Both the position numbers and the translations under genes were made by a program. A DNA stretch of 64,000 nucleotides. Source: Monomorium pharaonis. Its lineage: Eukaryota > Arthropoda > Insecta > Hymenoptera > Formicidae. Each line of letters begins with the position of its first letter. Position 1 is the first letter of the stretch. Shown here piece after piece: positions 26,053 to 39,109 of the stretch. The DNA is taken from the NCBI RefSeq assembly GCF_013373865.1, contig NC_050469.1, forward strand, positions 9,419,582 through 9,483,581. Reading direction: 5' to 3'. The notes under the pieces are model-generated. The model ran no database searches. It saw only the letters and a list, made by a program, of their open reading frames with translations, and was not told the DNA's origin.

Positions 26053-27660
26053 AAAATTAGCTTTTGCATCTGCGTATTATTTTAGACGAGAGTCACTATA
26101 ATTGTACGTAGCAGTAATTATTTTCATTTTGAGCGCGTGATATGAAGAGAGTTGGTCACTCCATCGCTCTCGTAACGTCACCGGTGGAATAAACTTCGTA
26201 TTGCAAATTGTAATTGACGACTGTAAGCTAATAAAACACGAACCACCTGTACATCCTCGTGTACCGCGTTAGATATGCTGTATGGATAACGTGCATTTGT
26301 ACGGTATATGTGTTAGAAGGAAACCTTATGGTTCTGATAGAGCGGGTATAAGTTCATACTTATATAACGTCAACTGTAAATGAGTTAGGATAATTCTCAT
26401 TTAATTCAGCTAATCTGATTGCGTGCGATTTCGAAAATCAAAACTAGAGTACATTTATTGATTCTGAACTAAATTAAATGTAACACTAACGATGAATTTG
26501 GGTTTATTCTACAGTGGCAATTTTACAATATCCTTCTTTTGGAGATATTTTTATAAAATTTAAATCTAAATAGTTGCTTTTCATTTAACTCTTACAGTTT
26601 TCATATATCCGAGTTTCGCGTATAACAAATTGCGAATACAAACTGAAAGATGCAAAAAGTCAATACGGAATATATGTACATGTCTGTGAATTGTAAACAG
26701 TTTAGAAGGGTAGGTAAGGTAGAATCTCAGAGATATCAAATATTTCTACGAAAATATTAGGTGTATGTGTAGAAAATTGATATTTTTTATTACATGCGGT
26801 GCGTTAAAACAAGGAAAGTAGTACGAGAATGTTTTTATTAACAACAGTACCTAAATTGCATAACTATAATGTGCTCGTGGTTTTGTATAATAACACGCGG
26901 TGTAAATCTTGCACCGTTTCACTTGTCGAAATATCATCATACAAGATTCAGAGTTATACTAGATTCAGAACAATAGTCTCCATTCGGCGCTCACAGTTCT
27001 CAAATATCCGAATCATGTGTGTACCGGTTATACGTAGGCCGCTCGTATGCCACGAATGTTTAGACATGCGAAGGGACTGAAGGGTGTGTCGCGCAAGGAG
27101 TCGAAGCGCGAGGCTGGAAATAGGAGCGTTCGGATGAGGGTTGCTTGGGAAAAGGGGGGGGGGGCTCGCGGGGGACGGGAGTTCGTAGCGGGCAACAATA
27201 CCGGTAAATGAACCGGCGGTAACTCTCGAGCAACCCTCCCCGCTGCATCTTCAGCGACGTCTGCTACTGGAGATAGTGTCCCGTCGTGTGTGTACCGATG
27301 GTACTATGGCTGTTTTCATCCCCTCCACGGTGTATGTTTCACGATGCCGGTGGGTGAAGTGCCTGCGGTCTGTGAGGGTGTACACGGCATCGTGATACGT
27401 ACGTGTACGTATCGGCTCGCAGGGCGTGAGTGAATGCGGCGAGGTGTGCGTGGGTTTCTGCCATGGTCGTTACACCGAGCGACGTCGAGTGTCGGTGGAT
27501 CCATAATTATGCGCGGACTTAGGATAGTCGCCAGCGGTTATTAAGCGACTGCATCCGTTATGCGGGATTACGAAAAAAATGGAGACGACGCGAGATATTT
27601 GGGTCATCATTTTCCAAGATTGTGTAAGATTATCTTGCATGGCGTTGAGAACCACGAATT
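26051..27660. other. Non-coding stretch ending in a CpG-rich island (26.99-27.66 kb)
   Basis: 26,051-26,980 is of mixed to AT-rich composition with no supported gene. 26,990-27,660 is GC-rich with a dense G-run cluster (separate entry). It has minus frames of about 60 codons (27,060-27,248; 27,316-27,504; 27,470-27,655), all without recognisable domains. Confidence 0.5.
27138..27179 (+). other. Putative G-quadruplex motif with an 11-G run
   Basis: G runs at 27,138-27,140, 27,147-27,149, 27,154-27,164, 27,170-27,174 and 27,177-27,179 with loops of 2-6 bases satisfy the usual G3+N1-7 pattern with a spare tract. This is the strongest such motif I found in the window. Confidence 0.7.
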
Positions 27661-30190
27661 AGACCATCGTTATTTAATGAATATTAAAACTACTACATTT
27701 CCAGATTATATTAATGAAACTATATAATCAAAAGTATAAATAAAAAATTAGAAGCTTGTAGAAAAGAAATATTTTGTAGAATTCGTTTGGTTAATACAAT
27801 GTTGTTTTAAATTTATCTTTTAGTTTGGTCTTTATATTTTATTAAAAATATATAAATCAATACAGTAGAACTTTTTCACAATTAAAATATTAATTAATTT
27901 TTAAGAAATACATAAGTGGCAAAAGTACTTTAATGTTTATTTGATTCGTGTTGTGAAGATGCGATTTTTTCACACCTGCATCAATACATCCCTCTCTATG
28001 ACACACGTAGATGGTGTAAAAGGCGCGAGTTTCAGTGTACTTCATGAAGGAAAGCATTTCCCACGATGTTTCCTTCCTCCTAAGCGTTAACAATGAAGAT
28101 ACATTACACGGACTCGTTAACGCATACTCTCGATGTACTCTATCAGCTCGCACGGGAAAATTGTTTATCGCTGAGGAAGATACACGTTATTCGCGAGGTT
28201 ACTGGCGTGTTGCAACGGAGCGGCGTGCGGGTTTATATGCATAGTGCCGCGAGCAAAGCACCAACCTCGTTGCGGAAACGACCTGGCTTTAGCCGCTCTG
28301 TCTCGTTCCGTTTCTCCTTTTCTTCCGCTACTTCCTTCTCATTCTTCTCCCGTCCCACTGCTCCCCGCGTCGCGTCGCTGCGGCAGGAATTATCGGATTT
28401 TCTCGGATACGAATATGCGGCTGGTGGATGCGAGAGGCTGGAGGCGATGGTATTAGTAATGCGGTGAATGGGAAAGAGAGGCGGGGAGGCACAAGCAAAA
28501 AAGAATGTGCGCAGTTCGAAGAAGCCGAGCAACGCAATCTCGACACACGAGGCAAACAAGACAACAAAATACAGTATTAATTATTGCATCGCTGTAAGGT
28601 GAGACATTAATACAATTATATCGCGAATACACGTCGCGTCGTCGCGTATTGGAATATTTCAGTGAGAATATTTGATTATAATAATTAGTAATTGATAACA
28701 CAGTTTCTTTATTTCAAGTTGTTTCTTGACTGTGCAATAATTACATTTGGTACATCAAGATTTTTGTAAACTCGGTTTTTTCTGGCGTATTTTATGTATA
28801 ACGGGATGTGGTAAAATTCTACATTTATCACTAAGAAGGTGAAAGCGTGGGAAAATGGTCAGAGCAGGGGGTGGGAAACGATGAATGTCGATACATCGGC
28901 TGGAAAATGTTGAGATTCAACGATGGTGTAAAACCCGGATCCGCACGGTTCAATAGTCATTTGCATGTTAAATGCGCTTCGATTTCACTGCTAAATAATT
29001 AAGTGACTTCACCGCGGCCCAATTATTTTCTCTATGCGATCGCTTACCATCACTCGTCAGCGTTTATCTGCTTATTTTTAAACTAGAACTGTTCTTTTTG
29101 TTAGACTTGGGGGAAGAATATTATATGAAAACTTTAACTTCTGTTTTGATAAATTGTGTTTTCACGATTTTAATTTTTATAAAAATTATAGTTATTTAAG
29201 TTGATTTATTACCTAATAATATTTAATAATTTTATATCTAATCATTTTTGATGCATATAATACAGCTTGATTTTCGAGATAAATATTGACATAGATTTAA
29301 CAAGTTGATAATTTATCGTTGTACAATAAAGTTTATTAAATCTGTTTTTGTATTAAATGATTTTGATGCATCATACATACGTCATTATGCGTAAATTTGT
29401 TAAAAATGTTCAACTGTATTGATAATAATTTATCGAGATATAAATGACTAGTGATTAGGTGTAAAGTATAGAAGAGAGTAAATTACATTTTTGAAATAGA
29501 TTAAATTGTGTTCTTCTCTAATAACGAGCAATTAAGGATAATAATACATGAATTTATTTCATATAAAATTTGTATGCAACGAGTTTGCATAGTGTAATTT
29601 TATCGCATACTGTAAGAGAAGTAAATCATATCAGAACAATACAAAATTGCTCAATTTTTCTACATAGCTTTCATACTAATGAAAAACGAACTTTTAACTA
29701 ATATAATACTGTATAATAATTGGTTATAAAACTCTTCTTTTATGAAGAAATTGTGTTTAGTAATTGTTTAATATTCTATATTAAATATCTTGCTAATTAA
29801 TTCTGATATTAAATTTTACATACATATAATAAATGGACTAACAATTGGCATTCATTAGCTATGAAACCTGTACATCTGAATTTGTGTGATTTAATATTGT
29901 ACATTTTATAAGAAATAAATTATATATTATACGTAAATAATAAAATTTTTCTTTGCATCGGCGCCCATATCGTGTAACCGATACCGTGTACCGCACTGCA
30001 TTAATATGCAACATTGAGCACTTTGCCAATTAATTTTGAAGTTAAATTTTTTTCCAATAAATGAGCTATCATTATTACTATTTGAATGCATATATATTGA
30101 TTGATATTCGTAAAAATGATAATAATTTGATACGATAATTAAGAGGCAACAAGAAGGAGAGAGAGAAAAAAAAGAATTAATATTCTTTAC
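27661..30190. other. Non-coding stretch: islands at 27.96-28.70 and 28.80-29.06 kb, then AT-rich
   Basis: 28,033-28,570 has up to four overlapping frames, none recognisable. 28,846-28,853 reads CGTGGGAA, a Su(H)-like word. 28,999-29,005 reads TTAAGTG, an NK-2-type word. 29,100-30,180 is AT-rich with a 7-bp hairpin at 29,573-29,591 and nothing else identifiable. Confidence 0.5.
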
Positions 30191-30196
30191 TGATTG

Positions 30197-30511
30197 TCAC
30201 ATATTCCGTTGCATAACTGGAATTGCCAGTGCATAAGTGTGCATGGAGGTCGTGAGGAAAGTTCGTAGGAAATGACACCTCTGTCTCGCGACGTCCGCGA
30301 CGGTATACAGCCGTAAATAGCGGCTTCCCGACTCTATAGTGAGGTCTTTGCAGTATTTATATCGGCGATCGACGTAAACGCATAAATGTTGCAAACCCGC
30401 CATTTCCTGGTAGGTATCTATGTCTTTCGCGAATGTCGGTCGAGCGGGCAGGTGGTGCCGATTCGAGACGGAACGCGAGGGACATTGTGTAGAGGGACAG
30501 TGTGCAGACAT
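30197..30511 (-). CDS. Unassigned ORF, 104 codons, ATG to TGA (weak candidate)
   Basis: Begins with ATG at 30,511 and ends at TGA. The predicted product is 104 residues with a balanced composition: a Ser/Pro/His-rich N-terminus (about 1-28), then a stretch rich in Tyr, Asp and Arg (about 29-75), then a Leu/Thr/Met-rich C-terminus. I see no signal peptide, zinc-binding pattern or known motif. The start context is poor. A second minus frame (30,357-30,554) overlaps it, and the island is CpG-rich, so a frame of this length could be chance. An internal exon or an uncharacterised small protein are the alternatives. Confidence 0.15.
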   Translation of the reverse strand: MSAHCPSTQCPSRSVSNRHHLPARPTFAKDIDTYQEMAGLQHLCVYVDRRYKYCKDLTIESGSRYLRLYTVADVARQRCHFLRTFLTTSMHTYALAIPVMQRNM

Positions 30512-33500
30512 AAGACAACCTGCAAATTGCGTATCTGAGTGATTTCCGATACAAGCGTCACGAAGTATTTCACATAATTCACATAGCTAGATTAGTTTAT
30601 TTGTATTGATGGGTTCATGTACGAGTTCAGGATTATGAAAACTGAATTATGTCTGGTTTCTTTAGAGCACATCGTACATTTTTAATAAATTCTTTTTAAT
30701 TTTGCAAGAATACGATTTAGCTTTTTTTTTATTGGTAAATCTGGTTTCTTTCGTTAGACTTGTACTTCAATTTTTGTCCTGCTTAAAAATAATTAATAAC
30801 TTGCAAATACTTAGAAGTCAATTATTTCTAAATAATAATAGCTAAATCACTTTTTATCCTACAATGTACTTATACGTATACGCTGCCAATATGCTCTTTA
30901 GTAATATGAATAGTGTTCAGTAAAGTTGCGTTATCGATTAAAGGTTTGTACGTAGTATTAGATCGTATTATTATGACCATCAATTTAACTTTAAAGTCGA
31001 TAAGCGTAAAGCAACTATAAATGGAACATAGTTATTTCATACGCTTACCTATTCCATTTGTACATTATGACTAGCGTTGCATATAACATTAATAACATGT
31101 ACAATGGAGTGTTTAACGTTGTTGCAATAATTAGCTTTTAATTAGTTTTTGAAATTTTTTAAGTGACATATATATATTATATATATATTTTTTTTTCTTT
31201 ATATATTTTCTTCTCTGTTTTTTACTTTTTTTCTTTTGTATATTAATATACAATATAAAATTATAAAGTCTAATTTGTAAAAATTAACACATAAATTAGA
31301 AATTTTAAGTAAGATTTTTAACATTACCATTACCTTGCGCAAATCAGTTAGTATTAATTTTTTTGTTAATATATTTGTAATATTTTGTAAATAACAATTA
31401 TTTTAAGTATTGTACCAAAAATAACAATATATTGAAAATAATTAAATATTTTTCATATATATAATAATAAAATTCTGTAATTTGTTTCGAAAATTGGAAT
31501 AAATATGAAGCGCATTAAATTCGATAGAGACAACACGAGACTCCGCTGTCTGTAGCGGGTACGCCATCCCAATATTTTCTCTATTGAGGTGTTCAGAATG
31601 AAACAGGACATAAATGGACTCCGCGATGCGGTTCACCCCTTTTTGGCAAGAGATCTCCCGATCGGAGATCGACGGTAGCGGTCAGGCCTTCTCTTTTATA
31701 TGTCCTAAGTTTTATTGGTGCAAGGGAGAAAGAGGAGAAAAAGAAGGACACAGAAGCGCGGGTGGCGTTCTCGACTTCTATGAGTTCACTCTTTTTCTAT
31801 CTCGCTTTCTCTATCGCATCTTTTTCTCTTTTTGCGAACGCAAGTAGAAATAAAATATTTGAAACACGCGCACGGATTCTGATTCTCGTGTATCCAGCGC
31901 TCTTCTCTCTATTTCCTTCTATCAATCCTCTTCTTCTTTTTTTCGTTCTTTCTAATCTTTACATCTCATTCGCTCTTTTTTTTTTATCCTCTTCGGCAAC
32001 ATCTCGCGTTCGCGGATTCATCGATAGGGGAGAAACCGTTCGTTCGCTGACAGGAGATGCATTACATTTGGCAGCGATTTCACTCAGCGAGATTAAGCTT
32101 ATTTTCGCTAGGCCAATAGCATACATATCCTGTAGTCACTAGGTGTCTCGAGTTTCTGCCGACGACGAACCGCGAGGTGTAACAAATAAGATGGAATATC
32201 GTGTGCGGTTTAATTTTTTCCGCAACCATAGCTAATCAAGTATTCTAGCACATTGAATATTTTTATTTTGTCGGGATTATTTTTATGCATCAAATACTTT
32301 CATGAACACATAAGACTTTTAGTGAAAATATTTATTATATACTGCATAAGTAATGTTTGTGATAAAAGTAAGATAAATTTTTTGTGTTAGATATCAATAA
32401 GCGAGATTAATGAATTAATTTTTGATGACTTCATAATTAAATTATTTTTTATTTGACGTGAAGCTAATTAATTAAAAGTTTTATGCTTTGTTGTGTCTTT
32501 TTTCCTTGTTCGTTTCTTCATTTTATGTATTCTTTAAAGTTTTATAACTATTGTTAAGTAAAAAAAAAAGAAACACAATGTAAATTTATATAATCATATT
32601 CATAGAAATTTATTGGAATTTCACATTTTTATCTCGTAGTTTTAAGTGAGATTGTCGCGATAGAAATCATTATAAACTTTCAATTATTGGATTCGACTTT
32701 TTCAATTAGCATCAACGTAAGTTTATAGACATTTGGATTATCGTCTGCTAAGGTCTTCTTGTTAGAATGAATACTATTCTACTGGATAAATCCGCTTCAA
32801 TAGCAGTGCAAGTGCTACGCGAATAATGGACCGACCATCTTTCCTTTGAAGACCCCTTCAGAGTTTTGGCGTTAATTGATGCGAGTCCGCACTTTGGGAA
32901 GATCACCTTGGCACTTCTGGCCATCTTCCTCGATTCTCCTCGGCTTCCTGAACGGGCCGAGATTACTTTGTCCGCTCAGCATCCACTCTCTTCTCGTTGA
33001 CCTCGACGACGTATAATTCTCCTCGGTGAGAATATCTTTATTCAGACCCTAACTTTTCAAATTTCCTTTCACGATGGCCCGATTCATATATTTCGATTGT
33101 CTATAGAATTGCAATAAATGGCATTGCATGTAAATAGTTATTTGTTTATTATGTAAATAATATCCGTTTCTTACACTTGTTTTTATAGGATACATATTAG
33201 ATCTGAATTTTTTGAATTATTGTTGTGAACACGTATGTGAACATATGTGAACACATGTTTCCCGATTAAAATATTTACAAAAAGATATTCTAGATGCTTT
33301 AAATATGTATATTTCTTATTTAAAAATTTTTTTATTATATTATATTGATTTATATGAATTTTCCGTTCAACAACTCAATTACGTGATTCCATGTTTTAAT
33401 AAAGGAAAAGGATAGTTAATTATACATTAAATAAATGTTTATATTTGTTCCAATTTATATAAGTACAATTTTTTATAATAAAAATTGTATACGTCAATAA

Positions 33501-33570
33501 TAAATGTAATATAATGTAATATAAGTACGATATAATATAATATAGTAGTATATACATATGCATATAACAT
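30512..33570. other. Non-coding stretch: islands at 31.53-32.18 and 32.74-33.08 kb
   Basis: 30,560-31,500 and 32,190-32,740 are AT-rich. 31,600-32,140 is pyrimidine-rich with overlapping frames of 77 and 126 codons lacking motifs. 32,870-33,030 has open frames on both strands; the minus one is bounded by AG and GT words that could be splice sites, but this is very weak. 33,224-33,257 contains three TGTGAACAY-type tandem words. Confidence 0.5.
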
Positions 33571-33930
33571 TTCTGTGTTATCCTCGTGATCTTTTCATAA
33601 TAACATGGAAATTCTTCGATGAGAATTGGTAGAGAATTTTGAAGTTTGCGTTTACCGAGGGTAAATCGAAAGGAATGACGTTTAACCGCGAGACTTATTG
33701 TACGAGAACAATGGCGCGAAACGCGAGACTGGACCCGCATTCGCATAAATTAGGTGTTGGAGGCATTCCGACTTCGTGGCGTGAATATTAAATGCACTTC
33801 GTCGTGTATCTCCACGACGATTCTGCAGAACTTTACCTAGTCGAAGACCACGAATCAGGATAAATTGATCGCATCCTAGAGAGAGACATACACGCATGCA
33901 AGCAGAAACATACACACCATGATTTTATGA
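33571..33930. other. CpG-containing island, possible regulatory DNA
   Basis: Mixed-composition island with a perfect 7-bp hairpin (33,800-33,806 with 33,813-33,819, loop TATCTC) and CG-containing words. The minus-strand frames crossing it (33,420-33,746; 33,682-33,915) show no motif. Confidence 0.35.
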
Positions 33931-33971
33931 ATTTACTAGCGTTTTCATTAAATGAATTAAATATTAAGTAA

Positions 33972-34019
33972 TAAATATTTGAAGCAGTACTGAACTAAAT
34001 ATTTGAAGCAATACTGTAC
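33972..34019. repeat. 24-bp tandem duplication
   Basis: Units 33,972-33,995 and 33,996-34,019 (both starting TAAATATTTGAAGCA) differ at only two positions. Confidence 0.9.
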
Positions 34020-34633
34020 TGAAACTGATGTTTTAGAAGACTTGTTTCATAAACTCTTATCAATTTTCTTTGGATTTGGCAATTGTTATTGTAAAAACAA
34101 TTTTTATTTGTATTATAGGTTTTTGTCAAACATGTGATTGCAAGTCACGTTTTATATAATTGTAATTATAATTGATACTTTAAAAAACATTTAGAAATGT
34201 CAATAAGATCGAGATCTTAAAAGTACAATTTTGGTAATCGAATTTAAATTCAGCCTATTATATTTCTTCAAGAAGCATCGATAATATGACAAGAATTGCA
34301 TCAACGAATTCTCGTATTCCGCAATTAAATCTTGCCGAAGGGATGGTGCGCTCTTGCTCAACAGAAACTTGGCCTGCCGTCGCTTCCGTCGATTTATATT
34401 CGAATGTCGTTGTAATCGTGAAAAGTACGAAACACGAATCAATTCCTTCACCTCCAAGAACATGGGGGAAGGAGATAGGGTGGCAAGTTGGTTGGGCGGG
34501 AGGGGGTGGAGGCGAAGAAGTAAAGGGACTGCTTGTCCGTACGAAGAACTTTCCAAGACTTGGGTTAAAGTAGCCGATCTCTTGCGCTCTCCTCTCTCCG
34601 CTCATTCATTCTCTCTTCCTCTCTCTCCCTCTC

Positions 34634-34680
<47 letters not shown>

Positions 34681-35072
34681 GCTCTCTCTTTCTGTTTCTT
34701 TCTGCCTCTCTCTCTCTCTTATCACACTCTCCTCTGCCAGCCTTTTTAGCCGTCCCCCTTTCGAAACTGATCGCGGGAATCGGCTTTCGGCTATAGAAAA
34801 AGTCGCCCCGATCCCATCGCTTTCAAAAGTTTCCCAGATAATTGATTGTTTTGCCAGAGCACGTTTTCCATCCCCTTGTCGATGCCCGGCTGTCGCCCTC
34901 TTCTTGTTACCTGAAGGGGATGTATCTTGCCTTGTCCATGTGCTGTGTTTCTGGAAGGACACATTGATGTTTTGCATTATTCTGGATAGATATGGCTCAA
35001 AGTCTGATTGTCGTGTTTGAAAAAACAATCATCTATCACTGACAATGAGTAATATTAAATCTTATAAAAATG
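34020..35072. other. Non-coding stretch with CpG- and pyrimidine-rich DNA
   Basis: 34,280-34,570 is GC-rich with three open frames. The longest nearby frames (34,354-34,749 + and 34,606-35,028 -) run through the CT repeat and are compositional artefacts. G runs cluster at 34,478-34,506. Confidence 0.55.
34638..34669. repeat. (CT)n microsatellite in a longer pyrimidine tract
   Basis: Pure CT run of about 16 units inside a pyrimidine-rich tract that extends from about 34,583 to 34,735. Confidence 0.95.
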
Positions 35073-35193
35073 TAATACTGGACAGTATTAAATTGATCAG
35101 CAATGATTACTTATTTTGAGCATTAAAAGTACAAGCAACAGTGCTTTTAATACTTAAAATAATTACTAGCTAATTTAATACTGAACAGTACAG
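35073..35193. mobile_element. Short inverted-repeat element (MITE-like), about 120 bp
   Basis: The left arm from 35,074 (GTAATACTGGACAGTATTAA...) pairs with the right arm ending near 35,193 (reverse complement ACTGTACTGTTCAGTATTAA...). Each arm is roughly 50 bp at about 75-80% identity with a small indel, and the loop is about 10 nt near AAGCAACAG (35,133-35,141). There is no coding capacity. The exact ends and target duplication are unclear. Confidence 0.7.
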
Positions 35194-36600
35194 TTTTACC
35201 TACTTAATCTATACTAGTAAGAAAATATTTATAATATGATTTACAATAAGAGTAATTTGTACGTAAAAATATAACATTTAACACACGACAAAAATATATT
35301 ATTTAATAATAGTTTGATATCACAAATAATTATTTGAAAATATTGAAAACATTTCAATATTGCTTCTTTAAAGAGAAAAATTCTCATTTTACATTATAAT
35401 GCATTATATAATTTACGAAAGAACTATCTTTAAAAACTGAATTTTTTTAAAATAATGCCGTATTATAACGTCAAATATTATTAATTTAAACGTCCTTAAT
35501 TTATAATAACATTTATCATATAAAGATACTGTTATGGAAGATGTGTAGAGATTTAACAGAATATCCTTGGAAAATTAATTATATGACAAATGCAATATCG
35601 GTCTTACGTGAGCAAAATTTAAAATTAGCTACATTTAGTGCATGAAAGTGGATTCGTGATATCTGTAAATATTATCTAGAAAACAGCTGTTCTCCAATGT
35701 CAAATTTTATCTTGATATCCTGAAATTCTTGCGCTGTTTCTTCTTTGTGAATACGAGAGGAAGGAGTCCGTTTCCTAAATAGAGAGAGAAAGAAGGAGAA
35801 AGAGGAAAGGAGAGAGAAGGAGGAGAGAAGAGGAGAAAGCGCGCGAAGGTTACGTAAGCCTCGGAAAGTTGGCGGAAATGTCAAATTCTCGAGCGCTCGC
35901 TTCAAATCAGCGTCCAAATAAGACGATGCCTTCTCGCGGGGCCTGTGCTCCTCCACCCTTGTCTCCGCCGCTTTACGTCCCGCTTCCTTCGTTGGAATTC
36001 TTCGTCACCCTCCACCCTCTCACGCCTCTTCTCTCATGCTCCCCAAACCTCTTTCTTCCCACAGGTCTCGCTCGCGTTTTCCACGTTGACGACCATCCAC
36101 CGTCAACGGCTAAGACGTCTCACTTCGCCGAGACGCGCGCTACGCCGAATGCTGGAAAACGTGTCCTTCATCCCTCTTCTTATCTTGTTCCTCTTATCTC
36201 CACGCGCGCCTTCGCTCGCACCTCTGTCGTCCTTCTCCGCATTTCTCATCTGTGCCAGATGGAAATCGCGCGAGAGAGACTTGCCGGCAGCCATGTTGAC
36301 GAAATATTCGCGTATTCTCCCGGCAATAGCCGGATTGTCTGCTTCGATGTGCATATTTACTTAACGGGAATACCCACGGAGCTATTCCGCCGGCTAGAGT
36401 TGTTCTCGGGACGGTGATTCACTTGTCGCGCGGAAACTTCTCGGGAATAACGATTTTATCCTCCGCGAAAGGATTCCCTATTTTCGAAGTTGAGATTTTA
36501 ACTTTCTTCTCGAAAGCGCGGAAGATCGCAGCAGTGGTCTTGTAAAGAACGATCTCTCCCTCTCCTCTTCCGTCTTAATTCGGCGTGTGTAAGAAATAAT
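35194..36600. other. Non-coding stretch: AT-rich, then CpG/pyrimidine-rich island at 35.70-36.57 kb
   Basis: 35,200-35,690 is AT-rich. 35,760-35,840 is purine-rich (AGAGG type). 35,869-36,417 contains the longest open frame in the window, 182 codons from a TTG and 179 from the ATG at 35,878. It overlaps a 139-codon + frame and an 83-codon - frame, is pyrimidine-driven and shows no domain, so I do not call it a gene. Confidence 0.5.
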
Positions 36601-39109
36601 AATAATCTTAAGTCCTAATTTTTTCTTCGGGTGATAAAATGGTGGTAGCGCTTTCTTGGATTTGAAAAATTAAACTCCAGAAAGTGAAGAAGTTTTTCTT
36701 AATAAGATTGTTCCTGCGAGAGTGTCTCAAGACAATGGTTCTCCCTGTCACGCGAAGACTTATCTCACGGATAATAATTTTAATTCTTCGCGAAAAAGTC
36801 ATTTATTTCTGTAGCCAGATCTTGTTCCTCAAATATTAAATGGGAAATCTAAATTTGTTTAAATTAGAACCTGAAAAAAGTTTGTAAATTTAATCTTTTT
36901 TGGAGCAGTTCGTTAAGATTGAAATATTTTTAAATATAGGATGATAGAATAAAAATATAGAACATTATACATATTGAATATATTGAAAATATGGAGAAAA
37001 CATATAAGTTACATTACAATGACTATATAGTTTTTTATAAAATTTTTTGAACCACTTGTAATTTTGATTCTGATACAATTTTTGTATTCTGCAATTTTTT
37101 TCTGATCTGTGCAAATTGTTATCGTTTCAAAAATTCTTCTATTAGATAGTAACTCGAAGATTGAAATTAAGTATAATACTTTACTCGTTGTATAATACTT
37201 TACATTAAATAAAATAATTTGAAAAAGACAGTATTTTTTCATCTAAAATAAAAAATGGAGATAATACACTAGCGGATTCTAATGTATAGAATGGGAGGGA
37301 GGAGGGTTGATAAAATTTTTTACTGAACATCGAACATCGGACAGTTTGAACACATTGATGAATCTTATGCATAAGAATTTGATTCACAGGCGCGCGTGTT
37401 AATCGGCCTGCATTATTTTACTTAAATTTTTTTAATGGATCCAGTAAGACTAGTTTTTTTAATTTGGAAGGAGGGCGGGGGGTAAACCTCAAAATCTCTC
37501 CATAGAATTTGTTAGTGAGATAACATATATTCTAATAATCTAGATAATAAGGTAAAGTACATTTTTTATTTAGATAATTATTTAGGTAATCTTATACACA
37601 GATCATTGAGAACAATAGATATCTAACCTGGAGAAATGTACAGTTTATTTCGATGTTTACACACGAAATGCTGTGAACTTTTCAAATGTCAAAGTTTGCT
37701 TTAATCCACAGGCCAGTTTGTCAAGTGTTAAATTAATAGCATCGATATCCTCGCGGTGACTGTTGGGATAACGCGAATGTCACGTTGCGACCATTTCTCG
37801 TTTATCTCTTGAACAATGACGTAGGTAGCTCGTGACGTAACAACATAGCGCTATATCTTCGTATATCGAAAACGAAATTTTACTCATACAAAGATAAACG
37901 AAATCGCGCATAGCCTTTGCACAATGTACAAATATATGAATAATAATATTAAACACAGTCAATAATTGAGCATAAAATGCATGTCGATTTAATTTCAAAT
38001 GTGGAGACGTCACGTGGGTTCCCTTTTTGATGCTCGAACCTTGGATCAAAGGGAAAAGAGAATTCTCATTTTGTCCATAGGTATGAAAGGCCTATATGCA
38101 TTCGCTCGTATCGATGCACGTCACGTACCGGTCGCACAGGCACATTCGCAAATTGTACCCCTACACACACATATAAAATACACGGTCAGACATGTGCATC
38201 TGTCCACATGCCTATGAACACGGCGATGCGGAGGACGGTTTTGTACCGCCCTCGACGGAGAGGCAACGGAACGCAAATGCTCGAATTATTTACGCTAAAT
38301 TTGCGCGACGACGTGTGCGAGGCGAACGCGCGTGGCAAAATGTAAAATGCAGAATGCAAAACGTGAACCGCACGATGGACTCGACCGGAGAAAGCGAGGT
38401 AGAAATTGGGCCCCACCAGGACCGAGGGGAAAAGAGGACTTGAATACGCTCGGAAAACTGCAGCAGATTCGATCGATTGAAAATCAGGATGGGGATCCTT
38501 TGTAATCTCTCAGATTCTTCGTCATATTATTTTTTGCGTTTTTTCTCCCTGGACATACATTTGAAATTCCTAGCTCGTTAAAAAACCCTGTATCCATTCG
38601 GTTTTTCCCCTTTTTTTCTGTCTTTTTATCGTCTTTTTATCGTCGGTGCTTTTGACATTTTTTTAAAGCAAAATAAACTAATCTTTTAGATTTAAATAGC
38701 TAGATTTTAGTAGAAAGTTTTATACAGATTTACTTAAAGATCATATTGTAAAATGTGTTTTATATTATTAACTTGTGCTTCATAAGATTTGCATGAAATC
38801 TGAGAAATACATGTTTTCTTGGGCTAATTTTCTGTCAATCAAAATTTGATTCAATTTTTGTTACGTTATACATAAACGTTTTTTAAATAACGTAATAAGT
38901 ATATCTCACACAGTAAACAAAATTTATTTAACTGAAGAATGCGTTTTTGTTAGCAACTTTAAAATCTACTCGAAATATTACGGTCTCCAACTGTTTGTAA
39001 TAAAGGGATCATTGATGTCGCCGATGCAACCACCGATTTCCCAGTATCTGCCAATAACAACATAAACCTAGCACGATCCTGTGTAACGGTACGACGAGTT
39101 CATTAATCG
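36601..39109. other. Non-coding stretch: AT-rich to 37.7 kb, island at 37.7-38.5 kb
   Basis: 37,171-37,208 is a 19-bp imperfect tandem duplication (GTATAATACTTTAC twice). 37,740-38,450 is CpG-containing with short overlapping frames on both strands (37,780-38,443), none recognisable. 38,620-38,641 is an 11-bp perfect tandem duplication (GTCTTTTTATC). 38,660-39,000 is AT-rich. Confidence 0.55.

Noticed and set aside
32870..33030. Minus frame between AG and GT words
   Set aside because: Only about 50 codons, splice words are minimal and the opposite strand is open too.
35869..36417. Longest open frame of the window (182 codons, +)
   Set aside because: It lies in pyrimidine-rich CpG DNA with a 139-codon frame and an antisense frame open over the same bases. 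The product is Ser/Pro/Leu/Arg-rich with no domain.
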